Assembly (NCBI RefSeq): GCF_042453785.1
Contig: NC_091673.1
Location: 2,487,501 to 2,551,500, forward strand
Source of the DNA: Malus domestica
Taxonomy: Eukaryota; Streptophyta; Magnoliopsida; Rosales; Rosaceae
Length of the DNA stretch: 64,000 nt
Direction of reading: 5' to 3'
In this document: positions 56,003 to 64,000 of the stretch, one piece after another
Position numbering within the stretch: position 1 is the stretch's first letter
Layout: each line of letters begins with the position of its first letter
Position numbers and translations under genes: made by a program
The notes under the pieces: model-generated
Told to the model about the DNA's origin: nothing
The model's database searches: none
Seen by the model: only the letters and a program-made list of their open reading frames with translations

Positions 56003-58387
56003 CTAGGGAGGTGATGTCGGGTACTTCTTCAAGTCTTTGAATGTGCATTGGCGAGCCTCATCCCAAAGTGCATACTTCTCTGCCAAAGCAAAAGAGTCTG
56101 CCAGAGTTAGATCTTCTTTCATGATCAATTTTCCGAATAGCGGGTGGTCTGCTGGAAGTCCTTTTTGGAAGGCTGCTCTAGCTATCGAGTCGTTGCATCC
56201 GACTATTTTTGCCTTCTCTACTTTGAACCTCCTCACATAGTCGCGAAGCGACTCCTTTGGGTTCTTCTTGACGTTGAACAAATGATCAGACTTCTTTTTG
56301 ATTGAGCGATTGGATGAATATTCTTTGGTGAAAACCAAAGAAAGTTCGTAGAAATCCCGGATGGATTGTGGCGGCAGGGTGTAGAACCAATCTTGCGCCT
56401 CGCCTTGTAGAGTGGTGGCGAATATCTTGCACATGAGCTCATCGTTGTATCGATAAAGGATCATTGCGCTTCGGTAGCGTTTTAAGTGTCTCTCTGGGTC
56501 TTCATCCCCTTTGAAAGATGTGAAATGTGGCATGCTGAACTCTCGTGGAGGCTCTGCCTGCTCGATCTCGTCCGTGAAGGGTGACCTGCTTATGTTGGTC
56601 ATGTTCCGTCGTAGTGCCTCGTTGGTGACCTCGTTGCGTTGGAAATCATGCAATCGCTTGGTCAAGAGTCTCTCTACTTCTTCCTGAATTTGCCTTTGTT
56701 GGGGTAGTGCAGCTCTCGGCTGCCCCCAGCCATGACTTGCTGGTCTAGGCTGCTCTTCCATGTGTTTGGCTCGTCTATGCAGCAGATGCAGTGCATATGG
56801 TGCATTCCTAGCAGGCGAGCGAGTTCTTCGTAGGCTGCTGGTTGAACTTGAGCTGGATTGAGTGACTGCTTCTCTCCGTCCGTCGTGCTGCCTACTCTGA
56901 TGTGAGGTGGATGATGCTCCTTGTGGGCTTAGCCGCGAATGAACACTTTGTCTGGAAGGTTGCTCATGTTGACTATCGGAGTGTGACCCCAACCGTGAAT
57001 GTATGCTCATCCGTGGGCCTAGTCGAGAGTACACGCTCCTCCGCGCGCTAAGACGGGAGTATACGCTATCTCGGGGGCCCAATCGGGAATGTACACTGCC
57101 TGAACGTTCAGCTCGTGGCTGGTCGAATGGCTGCTTGCTGGGATGCTGCTGGAAAGGTTCGTCTGCCCTTGTCCTACTTCGGGATACCTCATCCAGGGCA
57201 CGTTGGATCCCGATGCGTTGCAAAAGTTGATTCACCAAAGTTGTCTGTTGTGCAAAGGTGCTCGTCAACTCTATGACTTGTCGAGACAAGTGTTGTTCGC
57301 CATTTGGATTGGAAGAGCTTGGAAGGAATGCGCCTCCTTGAGCAGTGGAAGGGTGGTAGACTCCGGGCGCGAGATTTGAGTTGGGAAATGTCAAATCCGC
57401 GAAAAAATGTGGTAAGAATGCCCCCGGCTCGATGGTAGGTCCAGATGGTTGAGATAGTTTTGGGCCGACTTGGGCTGCTTGGAAAGCCACGGGAGCAGTG
57501 TGGGCCTTGAGAGTGGGCTGCTCGTTGGGAGCAGGCTGGGTCACGAGAGCAGGCTGCTTGGCAGGAGCAGGTTGCTTGGCGGGAGCAGGCTGGGCCACGG
57601 AAGCAGGCTGCTTGGCAGGAGCAGGTTGCTTGGCGGGAGCAGGCTGGGCCACGGAAGTAGGCTGCTTGGCAGGAGCAGGCTGGGCCACGGGAGTGGGCTG
57701 CTTGGCAGGAGCAGGCTGGGCCACGGGAGTGGGCTGCTTGGCAGGAGCAGGCTGGGCCACGGGAGTGGGTTGCTCGACGGGAGCAGGTTGGATCACGGGA
57801 GCAGGCTGCTCAATGCGCGGTGCATGTGAATGCGAGGCTTGGGCTTGGGTCCACGTGAACTTGGATGGCACGGCTTGGATCGTGGTCTTGGTACCATGAG
57901 CCTTGGATGGCACGGCTCGGGCCGTGGTGAAGGCTCCATGGACCTCGCCACGAGTGGCTACCGAAGTAGCCATCGTGGTGGTTCCCATGGTGGCCGTGGT
58001 GAAGGCATCATGGACCTCGCCGTGGGTGGCTACCGAGGTAGCCACCACGGTGGTTCCCATGGTGGAAGCTCGTGGTGATGATGCCGCTCCCCTTATTGTC
58101 GCATTTTGCCTTACGGATCTCCGGGTCGTGGTGAAGGCTCCATGGACCTCGCCACGAGTGGTTACCGAAGTAGCCACCGCGGTGGTTCCCATGGTGGCCG
58201 TGGTGAAGGCACCATGGACCTCGCCGCGGGTAGCTACCGAAGTAGCCACCACGGTGGTTCCCATGGTGGAAGCTCGTGATGATGATGCCGCTCCCCTTAT
58301 TGTCGCATTTAGCCTCACGGATCTCCGCAATCCCATTTCTTGAACATTAGAATTTTCACTTGTGGAATTTTCTAAATTTCTAGCCAT
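56003..58387 (-). CDS. retrotransposon gag protein with two tandem-repeat arrays
   Basis: 794 residues from the first ATG (MARNLENSTS) at 58387 to TAG at 56003; upstream in-frame codons lack an ATG. The N-terminal third has about five copies of a unit built on MGTTVVATSVATRGEVHGAF, partly arranged as a larger duplication starting RRSVRQNATIRG. Next comes an array of about ten QPAPAKQPTPVA-type 12-residue units (36-bp DNA repeat, about 57520-57800). A Ser/Arg-rich part with SVHSRLGPR repeats follows. The C-terminal third is the conserved retrotransposon gag domain (PHFTSFKGDEDPERHLKRYR ... GEAQDWFYTLPPQSI ... KESLRDYVRRF). No zinc knuckle or protease follows before the stop. The intact frame in an element that lost pol suggests gag is maintained or the loss is recent. 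Confidence 0.9.
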   Translation of the reverse strand: MARNLENSTSENSNVQEMGLRRSVRLNATIRGAASSSRASTMGTTVVATSVATRGEVHGAFTTATMGTTAVATSVTTRGEVHGAFTTTRRSVRQNATIRGAASSPRASTMGTTVVATSVATHGEVHDAFTTATMGTTTMATSVATRGEVHGAFTTARAVPSKAHGTKTTIQAVPSKFTWTQAQASHSHAPRIEQPAPVIQPAPVEQPTPVAQPAPAKQPTPVAQPAPAKQPTPVAQPAPAKQPTSVAQPAPAKQPAPAKQPASVAQPAPAKQPAPAKQPALVTQPAPNEQPTLKAHTAPVAFQAAQVGPKLSQPSGPTIEPGAFLPHFFADLTFPNSNLAPGVYHPSTAQGGAFLPSSSNPNGEQHLSRQVIELTSTFAQQTTLVNQLLQRIGIQRALDEVSRSRTRADEPFQQHPSKQPFDQPRAERSGSVHSRLGPRDSVYSRLSARRSVYSRLGPRMSIHSRLGSHSDSQHEQPSRQSVHSRLSPQGASSTSHQSRQHDGRREAVTQSSSSSTSSLRRTRSPARNAPYALHLLHRRAKHMEEQPRPASHGWGQPRAALPQQRQIQEEVERLLTKRLHDFQRNEVTNEALRRNMTNISRSPFTDEIEQAEPPREFSMPHFTSFKGDEDPERHLKRYRSAMILYRYNDELMCKIFATTLQGEAQDWFYTLPPQSIRDFYELSLVFTKEYSSNRSIKKKSDHLFNVKKNPKESLRDYVRRFKVEKAKIVGCNDSIARAAFQKGLPADHPLFGKLIMKEDLTLADSFALAEKYALWDEARQCTFKDLKKYPTSPP

Positions 58388-58532
58388 TATATTTTGCTTA
58401 TACGTTTTATCAAAGAACCTTTGCAAGTAAAAAATTCTAATAATAAGAACGTATGAAAAATATTCAAATGGACTAGAAAATAAAGAAAAAACCTTTTTTG
58501 TGCGAGAGTCTTCTACGAGTATGGATTTCAAC

Positions 58533-58551
58533 TCTCAATGAAAGCACCAAT
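58533..58551 (-). other. candidate primer binding site of the gypsy derivative
   Basis: The minus strand directly after the LTR reads TTGGTGCTTTCATTGAGAG, the position and TGG start expected for a priming site. I cannot name the tRNA with certainty. Confidence 0.55.
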
Positions 58552-58552
58552 T

Positions 58553-59292
58553 TGTGGATGCAAATTTCTTCCTCCTCGATCTTGGACGATTTTGCACCTA
58601 CAAAACAATTAACACCTTAGGTTAAGGCCAAGAGCCTCACGCGCCCACGATGAATGGGGGGGGGCTTTGGCCGAAGAACCTCCGATGCCAAAGTTAGAAT
58701 TTAGAGAGAAAGAGTGTTTAGAGAATTTTGGGATTTTTGCCAAAGTGTTGGAATTAGTTTTTTGGTGAGAATGGGAGTATATTTATAGGGATAGGAGGTG
58801 GCTAGGGTTTTTAGGTTTAATTAGCCAATTTATTTGGCTATTAAACATAAAATGAATGTTTTGGAGGTTTTTTGTATAATTGGCTAATAAAAAGGAAGAA
58901 ATTGTGGGAAAAGGTAGAAAAAAGGTAATGGATTAGGTTTTTCAATGGGATAGCCGGCCCTCTTGTGTTTTTTAGGTTTGAGTGGATGTTTCAAATTGAC
59001 AATTAAGGGATTGATTAGGTAATTAATCCCTTAATTAGTCAATTATTATGATTTTATGAAATATGAAAGGAATAAGTATATTATTTAGCTAATTGATTAG
59101 CTAAATAATGAAATGGGAAATATATGAATAAATTAGGTTTTAAGTTGATACCTATTTTGGGCACTTTTGACTTGGTTGAAAAAATGATTCTCTACTGCTC
59201 GCGTGTAGGAAACCCGGTATGCCTCGAGGGTATTTTTGTCCTCTTTTGTCCAAAAGTTCACGTGTCGCCTAGTGAATATTTTTGGCTCCACA
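58553..59292 (-). repeat. 5' LTR (minus orientation) of the gypsy derivative
   Basis: 740 bp, bounded on the plus strand by TGTGGATG and GGCTCCACA. A TATAAATATA box lies on the minus strand near 58779-58790. Near-identical to 51764-52502. Confidence 0.95.
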
Positions 59293-61551
59293 ACTATGAT
59301 GGTATTTCAAACTAATTTACGTTTGACATTATATTGTTGGTCAGCGGTGGTGGAATCTTGACGAATGTAGGCAAGCTGTTATCGGATGAGAGGGTGGGAA
59401 GTTTCAAGTTTCATGCTTTTCTAACAATACTACCAGATCATTTGGAAATTTGAACAGTTTTATTCCACTTGAAATGGTAAACTCAATTGATGTTCCTTTG
59501 TTGCTCTGAAGTTTGTAAGTCTGCTGGCACAAAATTGACTAGTCGTGACCTCCATGTCAAGGTTCAAATTCCAATTAAATCTTGCAACTACAATTGACCT
59601 GAAGTCGTTCTCCAAATCAGATGTCTGCAATTATGTTTTATGCAGCAGAAGCACTTGAAGGAAAAGCACGTTGAGGACGTGCATTGTTGGTTGAGAATGG
59701 AAGGAAAGTATCACCCTAGCCTTCGCTTGATATCATGTCCTACATATAGAATCCCTAATATTAGCAACTCTACATTAATATTATAAATACTACTTGGGAC
59801 ATGAAATTACACATTTTTCCAAAATTCCCTCACGAATTCCCAAGCCACAACTCACATCCTTAAATATACACAAAATAATTCGTTGGATTTGAGTTGTATT
59901 TTTTCTCGTTCTTGATTAATTATTGTTAAATTAGCGTGACTTTAATTAATTACTACACAATTTAAATGAATACGTCACATATTGTTCCTAAGAAACCTCA
60001 AGAAACCTCATAAACAGACAAAAAAGGGAATGTGAGGAAGAAACGAATGTAGAAATAGAGAAAACTTCTAAAATGAAGAGGACTAAACAAGAAACTCATT
60101 TAACAACAATCAATGTCACGCTTTCCGTCGGACTTAAGCTACGTGGTCCCATCCACGGTCCATAAGAAAAATGCAAGTTTTCTTAGTTTTAAAAAATGGA
60201 TTTCTGATTTGTTAAACCTGAATTTGATCAGCTGATAAGCATACAATTATGATAATATATATCATCAAAGAATAAACACAGAAGGTTGAAGGAGACTTAT
60301 TTATAAGAACGTGTGTAGTTAGTGTATCTAGAAACAAGATCACGGACCAATTTGGCATTTGACAAGATCTACAACAAAATCTAGTAAAATTGCCAAATCT
60401 CCAACTCCCTTGCTAATCTGGCATTTCGCATAAAAGCACACTTTTATTAGATTTTCTTCCCTTTTTCGATCGGAAAATCACTTGTATCGCCAGCAGATAC
60501 TACAACAAGTCAGTTTTCAATTACCAGCAGAAAAAATTTAACTGCAACTATACCTTACGTGATGTGCAGGCCCTTTATCTAAAGGGTTATTCTTTTTTCA
60601 ATAGAAATTGGGACTAGTTGGCGGGTCCATTTCATATCGAATTTTAACGATTTGAACTGTCCATTTTTAACAGTTTCACTTCATAGATCTTCTTTACAAA
60701 ATATTAACTAAATCGAAAATGTTTGAGGTATCTAATTGAGTTCAAAGTTACGGATTGAACTGATTTTTTGTAATGATGATATATGAATGAATACTTGAAA
60801 AATATACGGTACGGATTATTAAAGTTCGATATAATGTGTGTCCCACAACTAGTTACCATATTTATAAAAAAAAATTGAGATCTCTTTGGATACAGACTCT
60901 GATGTGATGTGAGATATAAGCACAATACATAATCTTTTACTTAAAAATATTTCCGCACGGTAGACTGCAAAACTAAATTTACATAAATACTCCTTATTAG
61001 AGAAAGATAGGCTATACTATTGTATTTGGACCTCACATGTACTAAAAAATTCGAATTTGTGTATCTAAATAATATCACCCGAACAATAAAGGCCGATGTT
61101 GTATTAGGAAGGAACAATAATATCTAAAAAATTCGAAGAGTTTAGTGAGTGATTTGCTTACTCAATTACATTTGAGAGAACAAAATTCACGGAATTTCCC
61201 TATTTAAGTTGCGAAAATTTCACAAAACTCTTTTTTTTCACTTGCCAAAAGAATTTTTTCTTTTTCCTTTTTCCTTTTTTCCCTCTCAATTTCCTGTATT
61301 TCGTGTTTTTTGCATTTCCCTCCCAAAATCCAAAATTTGTCGCATTATGGTCCCGACTTCAGGTCCTCGGTCTTCCCAGTCCACTCCCACCTTTCGATTT
61401 TTCCATTTGTTTTCTCCGGTGCATACAGGAATTGGGAAGCAGAGGCACAGAAGAACTTTCCCCAAAATTGTTGACGAACTAAACATTTGGAGGAGAATTA
61501 AAAAAAAAAAAGAAAAAAAAGGGAATGTATAGCTGGAAAAAGCTGGAAGAC
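59293..61551. other. intergenic region downstream of IPT1
   Basis: Starts with the fourth unit of the split tandem repeat (59300-59380). The rest is AT-rich without a recognisable gene. The IPT1 3' UTR and an A-rich stretch (61499-61520) lie at the right end. Confidence 0.6.
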
Positions 61552-62664
61552 CTACTCCTCCAAGAAGCGCTTCACAATCTTCGCGCTTGGTTCCACCACC
61601 TGCCGCTCCCATATCTCTGACCACCTCTCTCCGCCGTCATTTTCCGGCGTCGACATCGCAACCACCGCCCTAAACGCGTCCGTTGCGTCTAGTCTCCGTA
61701 AGTCCCACCCTCCCCCTCTTAACCGTAGGATCTTCCCTATCTGCCTCTTCGCCAGCTGACACGTGTTGTCCTTGATCACCCTCACCGCCTCTTCGTATGC
61801 TCCTCTCCGCTCCCGGTCGTCGTCTTCGTCTCTTTTACTTTGTGGGTATTTTTTAAAATACCGAGTGAACTCGGGCACTCCAATCGCCTTTCTCAACCCT
61901 GTCGGAACCGCAGCTGGGTCGTGCTTGTCCTGGCCATCCGGGTCGCAAAACTCGGCCAACTCGTCGAACATTCCCGAGTCGAGCATTTCGTCGACTCGCT
62001 TTGATAAATATTCCGTCAACACCGCCATCGACACGTCCACCCAAAGAAAACAGCAATTGTACCTGAGCTCGGCCGAGACGGAGGCGTCGAAACCCGGTTC
62101 GAAGACATTGGATCCCGGTTCGAACCGTTCCGCGACCATCGCGTGAATGAAGGAGTTTGACCCGCCGACGAGCATCGGCACCTTCCTCCGATTGGTAATG
62201 CCGGAAACAACCTGACCGGCGACGGCGCGAAAATCGGCGGGGGTGAAGTCGCCGTCTAGGGGGTCGAACTCGCCGAGGAGGTGGTGGGGGACGCCGAGTC
62301 GTTCCGGTAGGGGGAGCTTGTTGGTGGTGATGTCTAGGCCGCGGTAGAGTTGTATTTTGTCGGAGTTGACGATTTCGAAGAAGGGGAAGCGGCTGGCGAG
62401 GTCGAGGGAGAGGCGGGACTTGCCAGCGCCGGTGGCCCCCATGATGACAAGAAGCTTGTCTTTTCTTCGTGGGCCCGCTGAGGTGGGGCCGGTGGCCATG
62501 TGGGCCGAGCGGCGGGGCCTTTGGGGGAGGTGAAGCGGAGGAGTGGGGTGGTTGTAGAGGTGGTGGAGCGGCGGGAACAAGTGGAAGCGGTGGGAGATAT
62601 AATTCGTATTGAAATTGAGATTAGAATAATGGAGGGAGTGAGTTGGGAGGGGATGAAGTGTCAT
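61552..62664 (-). CDS. IPT1: adenylate isopentenyltransferase (cytokinin synthesis), IPT1 type
   Basis: Transfers the isopentenyl group of dimethylallyl diphosphate to ATP/ADP, the first step of isoprenoid cytokinin synthesis. Intronless, 370 residues, start ATG at 62664. The P-loop GATGAGKS is at 76-83 after KDKLLVIM. SDKIQLYRGLDITTNK, VPHHLLGEFDP, DFTPADFRAVA and PMLVGGSNSFIHAMV follow, then RYNCCFLWVDVSMAVL and RVDEMLDSGMFDELAEF. GLRKAIGVPEF and the C-terminus VVEPSAKIVKRFLEE match Arabidopsis IPT1 better than IPT3/5. The N-terminal 55 residues are rich in His, Pro, Ser and Arg and poor in acids, as in plastid transit peptides. A second in-frame Met at 56 (HMATGP) could give a non-plastid form. 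The gene is GC-rich compared with flanking DNA. Substrate preference (ATP/ADP rather than tRNA) follows from family membership. Confidence 0.94.
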   Translation of the reverse strand: MTLHPLPTHSLHYSNLNFNTNYISHRFHLFPPLHHLYNHPTPPLHLPQRPRRSAHMATGPTSAGPRRKDKLLVIMGATGAGKSRLSLDLASRFPFFEIVNSDKIQLYRGLDITTNKLPLPERLGVPHHLLGEFDPLDGDFTPADFRAVAGQVVSGITNRRKVPMLVGGSNSFIHAMVAERFEPGSNVFEPGFDASVSAELRYNCCFLWVDVSMAVLTEYLSKRVDEMLDSGMFDELAEFCDPDGQDKHDPAAVPTGLRKAIGVPEFTRYFKKYPQSKRDEDDDRERRGAYEEAVRVIKDNTCQLAKRQIGKILRLRGGGWDLRRLDATDAFRAVVAMSTPENDGGERWSEIWERQVVEPSAKIVKRFLEE

Positions 62665-62768
62665 AGGAAGAAAGAGAGAAGGACAGGCTGGTAATTTTGT
62701 TGAGCTGGGAATATGTGATCAGGTAGCTGCGCACACACTGCACGCACATATACGGACTGTCCAACGGA

Positions 62769-62770
<2 letters not shown>

Positions 62771-62840
<70 letters not shown>
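62771..62840 (+). repeat. (AG)35 microsatellite upstream of IPT1
   Basis: An uninterrupted run of 35 AG units about 106 bases upstream of the IPT1 start, (CT)35 in the sense of the IPT1 mRNA. It probably lies in the leader or core promoter and is a strong candidate for length variation. Confidence 0.97.
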
Positions 62841-62844
<4 letters not shown>

Positions 62845-62919
62845 AGGACAGCTAGCTGGATGATAGTACAATACGATAGGTATGATGAGCAAAACAAAAA
62901 CAAAAAACGGCAGCTTTTG

Positions 62920-62954
62920 TGGTGGTGGTGGTGGTGGAGGAGGAGGAGGAGGAG
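62920..62954 (+). repeat. (GGT)n(GGA)n compound trinucleotide repeat
   Basis: About six GGT units followed by about six GGA units, 256 bases upstream of IPT1. Confidence 0.9.
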
Positions 62955-63333
62955 ACACGATGCGGCAGAGGAGAATGAAGGAAACGGCAATGGGGTGTTT
63001 TTGTCCTGGAGCTGTTGGCTAATGCTGGACTACTATATATCTCGTCATGCTCCGTGCTCTGCGCTCTCTCTCTCTCTCTCCCCGTTGGACGCTTGTTAAT
63101 TTGCTTCCGGCGTTCTGGTTTTTATTAGCTCTCCTCCCATCGTGCTTCATTTTCTTGTTTATATACTCGCGAGAAATTAAAAACACGTGTTTATATTTTA
63201 TTTGTGACATATTATATGATTTGAAAATTTAATTTACAAAAATTGATTTTTCTAGCATTACTTATTAAAAAATAAATAAATTTAATGAAAATAGTGGTGT
63301 CATGTTTTTAACTATTTCACCAAACTCCATTTA

Positions 63334-63488
63334 AGAAAAACTAATGAAAAGGGTTTGAAAACTTTGAGTTTTAACGATAAGAACAAAATAAAGGGTAAGT
63401 GAATAGTATCATGATTGACTTTTTAGTGTAAAAATGTAATTTTTCGTTAAAATGAACAATACCGAAAGTTTTTCGTTAAAGTTCCCCT
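63334..63488. mobile_element. family C MITE copy
   Basis: Left end AGAAAAACTAATGAAAAGGG; the reverse complement of the right end is AGGGGAACTTTAACGAAAAA. The interior matches the 48511 copy closely. ATTTA on both flanks may be the target duplication. Confidence 0.7.
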
Positions 63489-63579
63489 CTATTTACCCCT
63501 CTCTCCTCACTATTACTAGTTCACACATCCTATGCATAAAAAGAACGGAAAATTTACTTTTAGATCATGATTTGTTTTT

Positions 63580-63716
63580 TGGGAGTTTTAACAAAACACT
63601 CTCGGTACTGTTCACTTTTAACGAAAAACCACATTTATAGCTTTCTCTGGTACTATTCACTTTAAAAATGACTTTTCATTAAAAATGAAGTTTTTTTGAA
63701 CTTTTCTGTAGTTTTT
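63580..63716. mobile_element. family C MITE copy, inverted and diverged
   Basis: Begins GGGAGTTTTAACAAAACACT and contains 'ggtactgttcacttttaacg' and 'ggtactattcacttt', the reverse complements of the signature phrases of the other copies. It lies 90 bases from 63334-63488 in opposite orientation. Confidence 0.55.
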
Positions 63717-64000
63717 TTTTTTTTTTTAACAATGGGAAAAAAAGTCCTAACGAGCAACGTCTCGTAGAGATAGAAGACCTACGGGTGGTGAATTTATTTT
63801 TCTGAAGAAGAAGCAAGTACAATATCATAGCAATAACAACCGAGTAACTCCATGCTTCGAAGGACCATCAATGGTTGGACCAATTCTGAAAGTAAAGATC
63901 GTAGAAATTAAACATACGAAACTCAAATGAGACAATAAGCAAATGGAAACGCGTGCCAATAACTGCGTTTAATACATAATGTATAAGTGTTATCTGAAAT

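Larger units (their letters stand above)
51764..59292 (-). mobile_element. non-autonomous Ty3/gypsy derivative (gag-only, integrase stub)
   Basis: A 7529-bp element with 739/740-bp LTRs and a perfect target duplication ACTAT (51759-51763 and 59293-59297), read on the minus strand. The LTRs differ by about four substitutions and one G-run length change, roughly 99.4 percent identity, so it is young. Internal order on the minus strand: priming site, intact gag (58387-56003), decayed sequence, last part of integrase (about 55367-55166), decayed block with plus-strand open frames (53980-52840), polypurine tract, 3' LTR. Protease, reverse transcriptase, RNase H and the integrase catalytic core are missing. 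Integrase followed by an antisense open region recalls the Tat lineage (Ogre/Retand), from which I infer it derives. Confidence 0.92.
62665..64000. other. IPT1 upstream region to window end
   Basis: Holds the IPT1 promoter and its microsatellites, then AT-rich DNA with two family C MITE copies in opposite orientation. 63720-64000 shows no recognisable gene; it could be the edge of another transcript. Confidence 0.6.

Noticed and set aside
57520..57800. Regularly spaced repeats resembling an array
   Set aside because: Contiguous 36-bp coding tandem repeats without spacers in a plant retrotransposon; not a CRISPR array.
57470..58343. Long plus-strand open frames rich in Gly/Ala/Leu or Val/Ala
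   Set aside because: They are opposite-strand shadows of the in-frame gag tandem repeats; repeats with a 3n unit keep all frames open.
61209..61532. 107-codon plus-strand frame downstream of IPT1
   Set aside because: Poly-Phe/Lys composition from T- and A-rich sequence in the IPT1 3' region; no domain.
62661..62990. Minus-strand frame rich in Leu-Ser and His/Pro runs
   Set aside because: Produced by the (GA)35 and trinucleotide repeats upstream of IPT1.
1..64000. tRNA genes
   Set aside because: I looked for B-box-like GGTTCGAATCC with a matching A box on both strands and found no convincing cloverleaf; a tRNAscan run would settle it.

Overview
The window is nuclear DNA from a flowering plant. 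Genes are intron-rich with GT-AG (one GC-AG) introns, and the families are plant-specific (R2R3-MYB, bHLH, VQ, adenylate isopentenyltransferase). Intergenic DNA is AT-rich and packed with LTR retrotransposons, MITEs and a Cassandra-type element carrying 5S rRNA-like sequence. The Cassandra LTR and the MITE families look like those of Rosaceae (apple/pear tribe). That placement is inference from memory of such repeats, not a database result.

Layout. 183-3790 (+): 3' two-thirds of a cytosolic-type glutaminyl-tRNA synthetase, 15 exons, the 5' part lying outside the window. 6295-7421 (-): R2R3-MYB of the MYB62/MYB116 type. 7924-8936: a 1-kb foldback element with a perfect 9-bp target duplication. 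9-13 kb: gene-poor, with MITEs. 13579-15247 (+): six-exon bHLH of the BEE1/BEE3 type. 17881-18647 and 21552-22851 (+): two tandem four-exon universal stress protein (USP) genes. 23229-24965 (-): nine-exon S1/P1-type nuclease, tail-to-tail with the second USP. 26210-31543 (+): a complete, very young Ty1/copia element with an uninterrupted polyprotein. 34305-35728: a chimeric insertion with inverted U3-type termini that contains Cassandra and a gypsy integrase fragment. 37122-38033 (+): intronless single-pass membrane protein of unknown function. 41956-42741 (-): VQ-motif protein. 43-51 kb: no convincing host gene; two copies of a TIR-type repeat, one with an RNase H fragment. 51764-59292 (-): a young gag-only Ty3/gypsy derivative with an integrase stub. 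61552-62664 (-): intronless IPT1-type cytokinin biosynthesis enzyme behind a (GA)35 tract.

The host genes are independent euchromatic loci, not a pathway cluster. The only local family is the USP tandem pair. Several are typically linked to hormone or stress responses (BEE-type bHLH to brassinosteroid, IPT to cytokinin, MYB62-type to phosphate/gibberellin, VQ to MAP-kinase/WRKY signalling), but nothing in the sequence shows they act together. The most unusual content is in the mobile DNA: the double-U3-ended chimera, the pol-deleted gypsy element that kept an intact gag, the foldback element and the repeat with captured RNase H sequence. I did not find a wholly new biological system, a tRNA gene or a CRISPR array.
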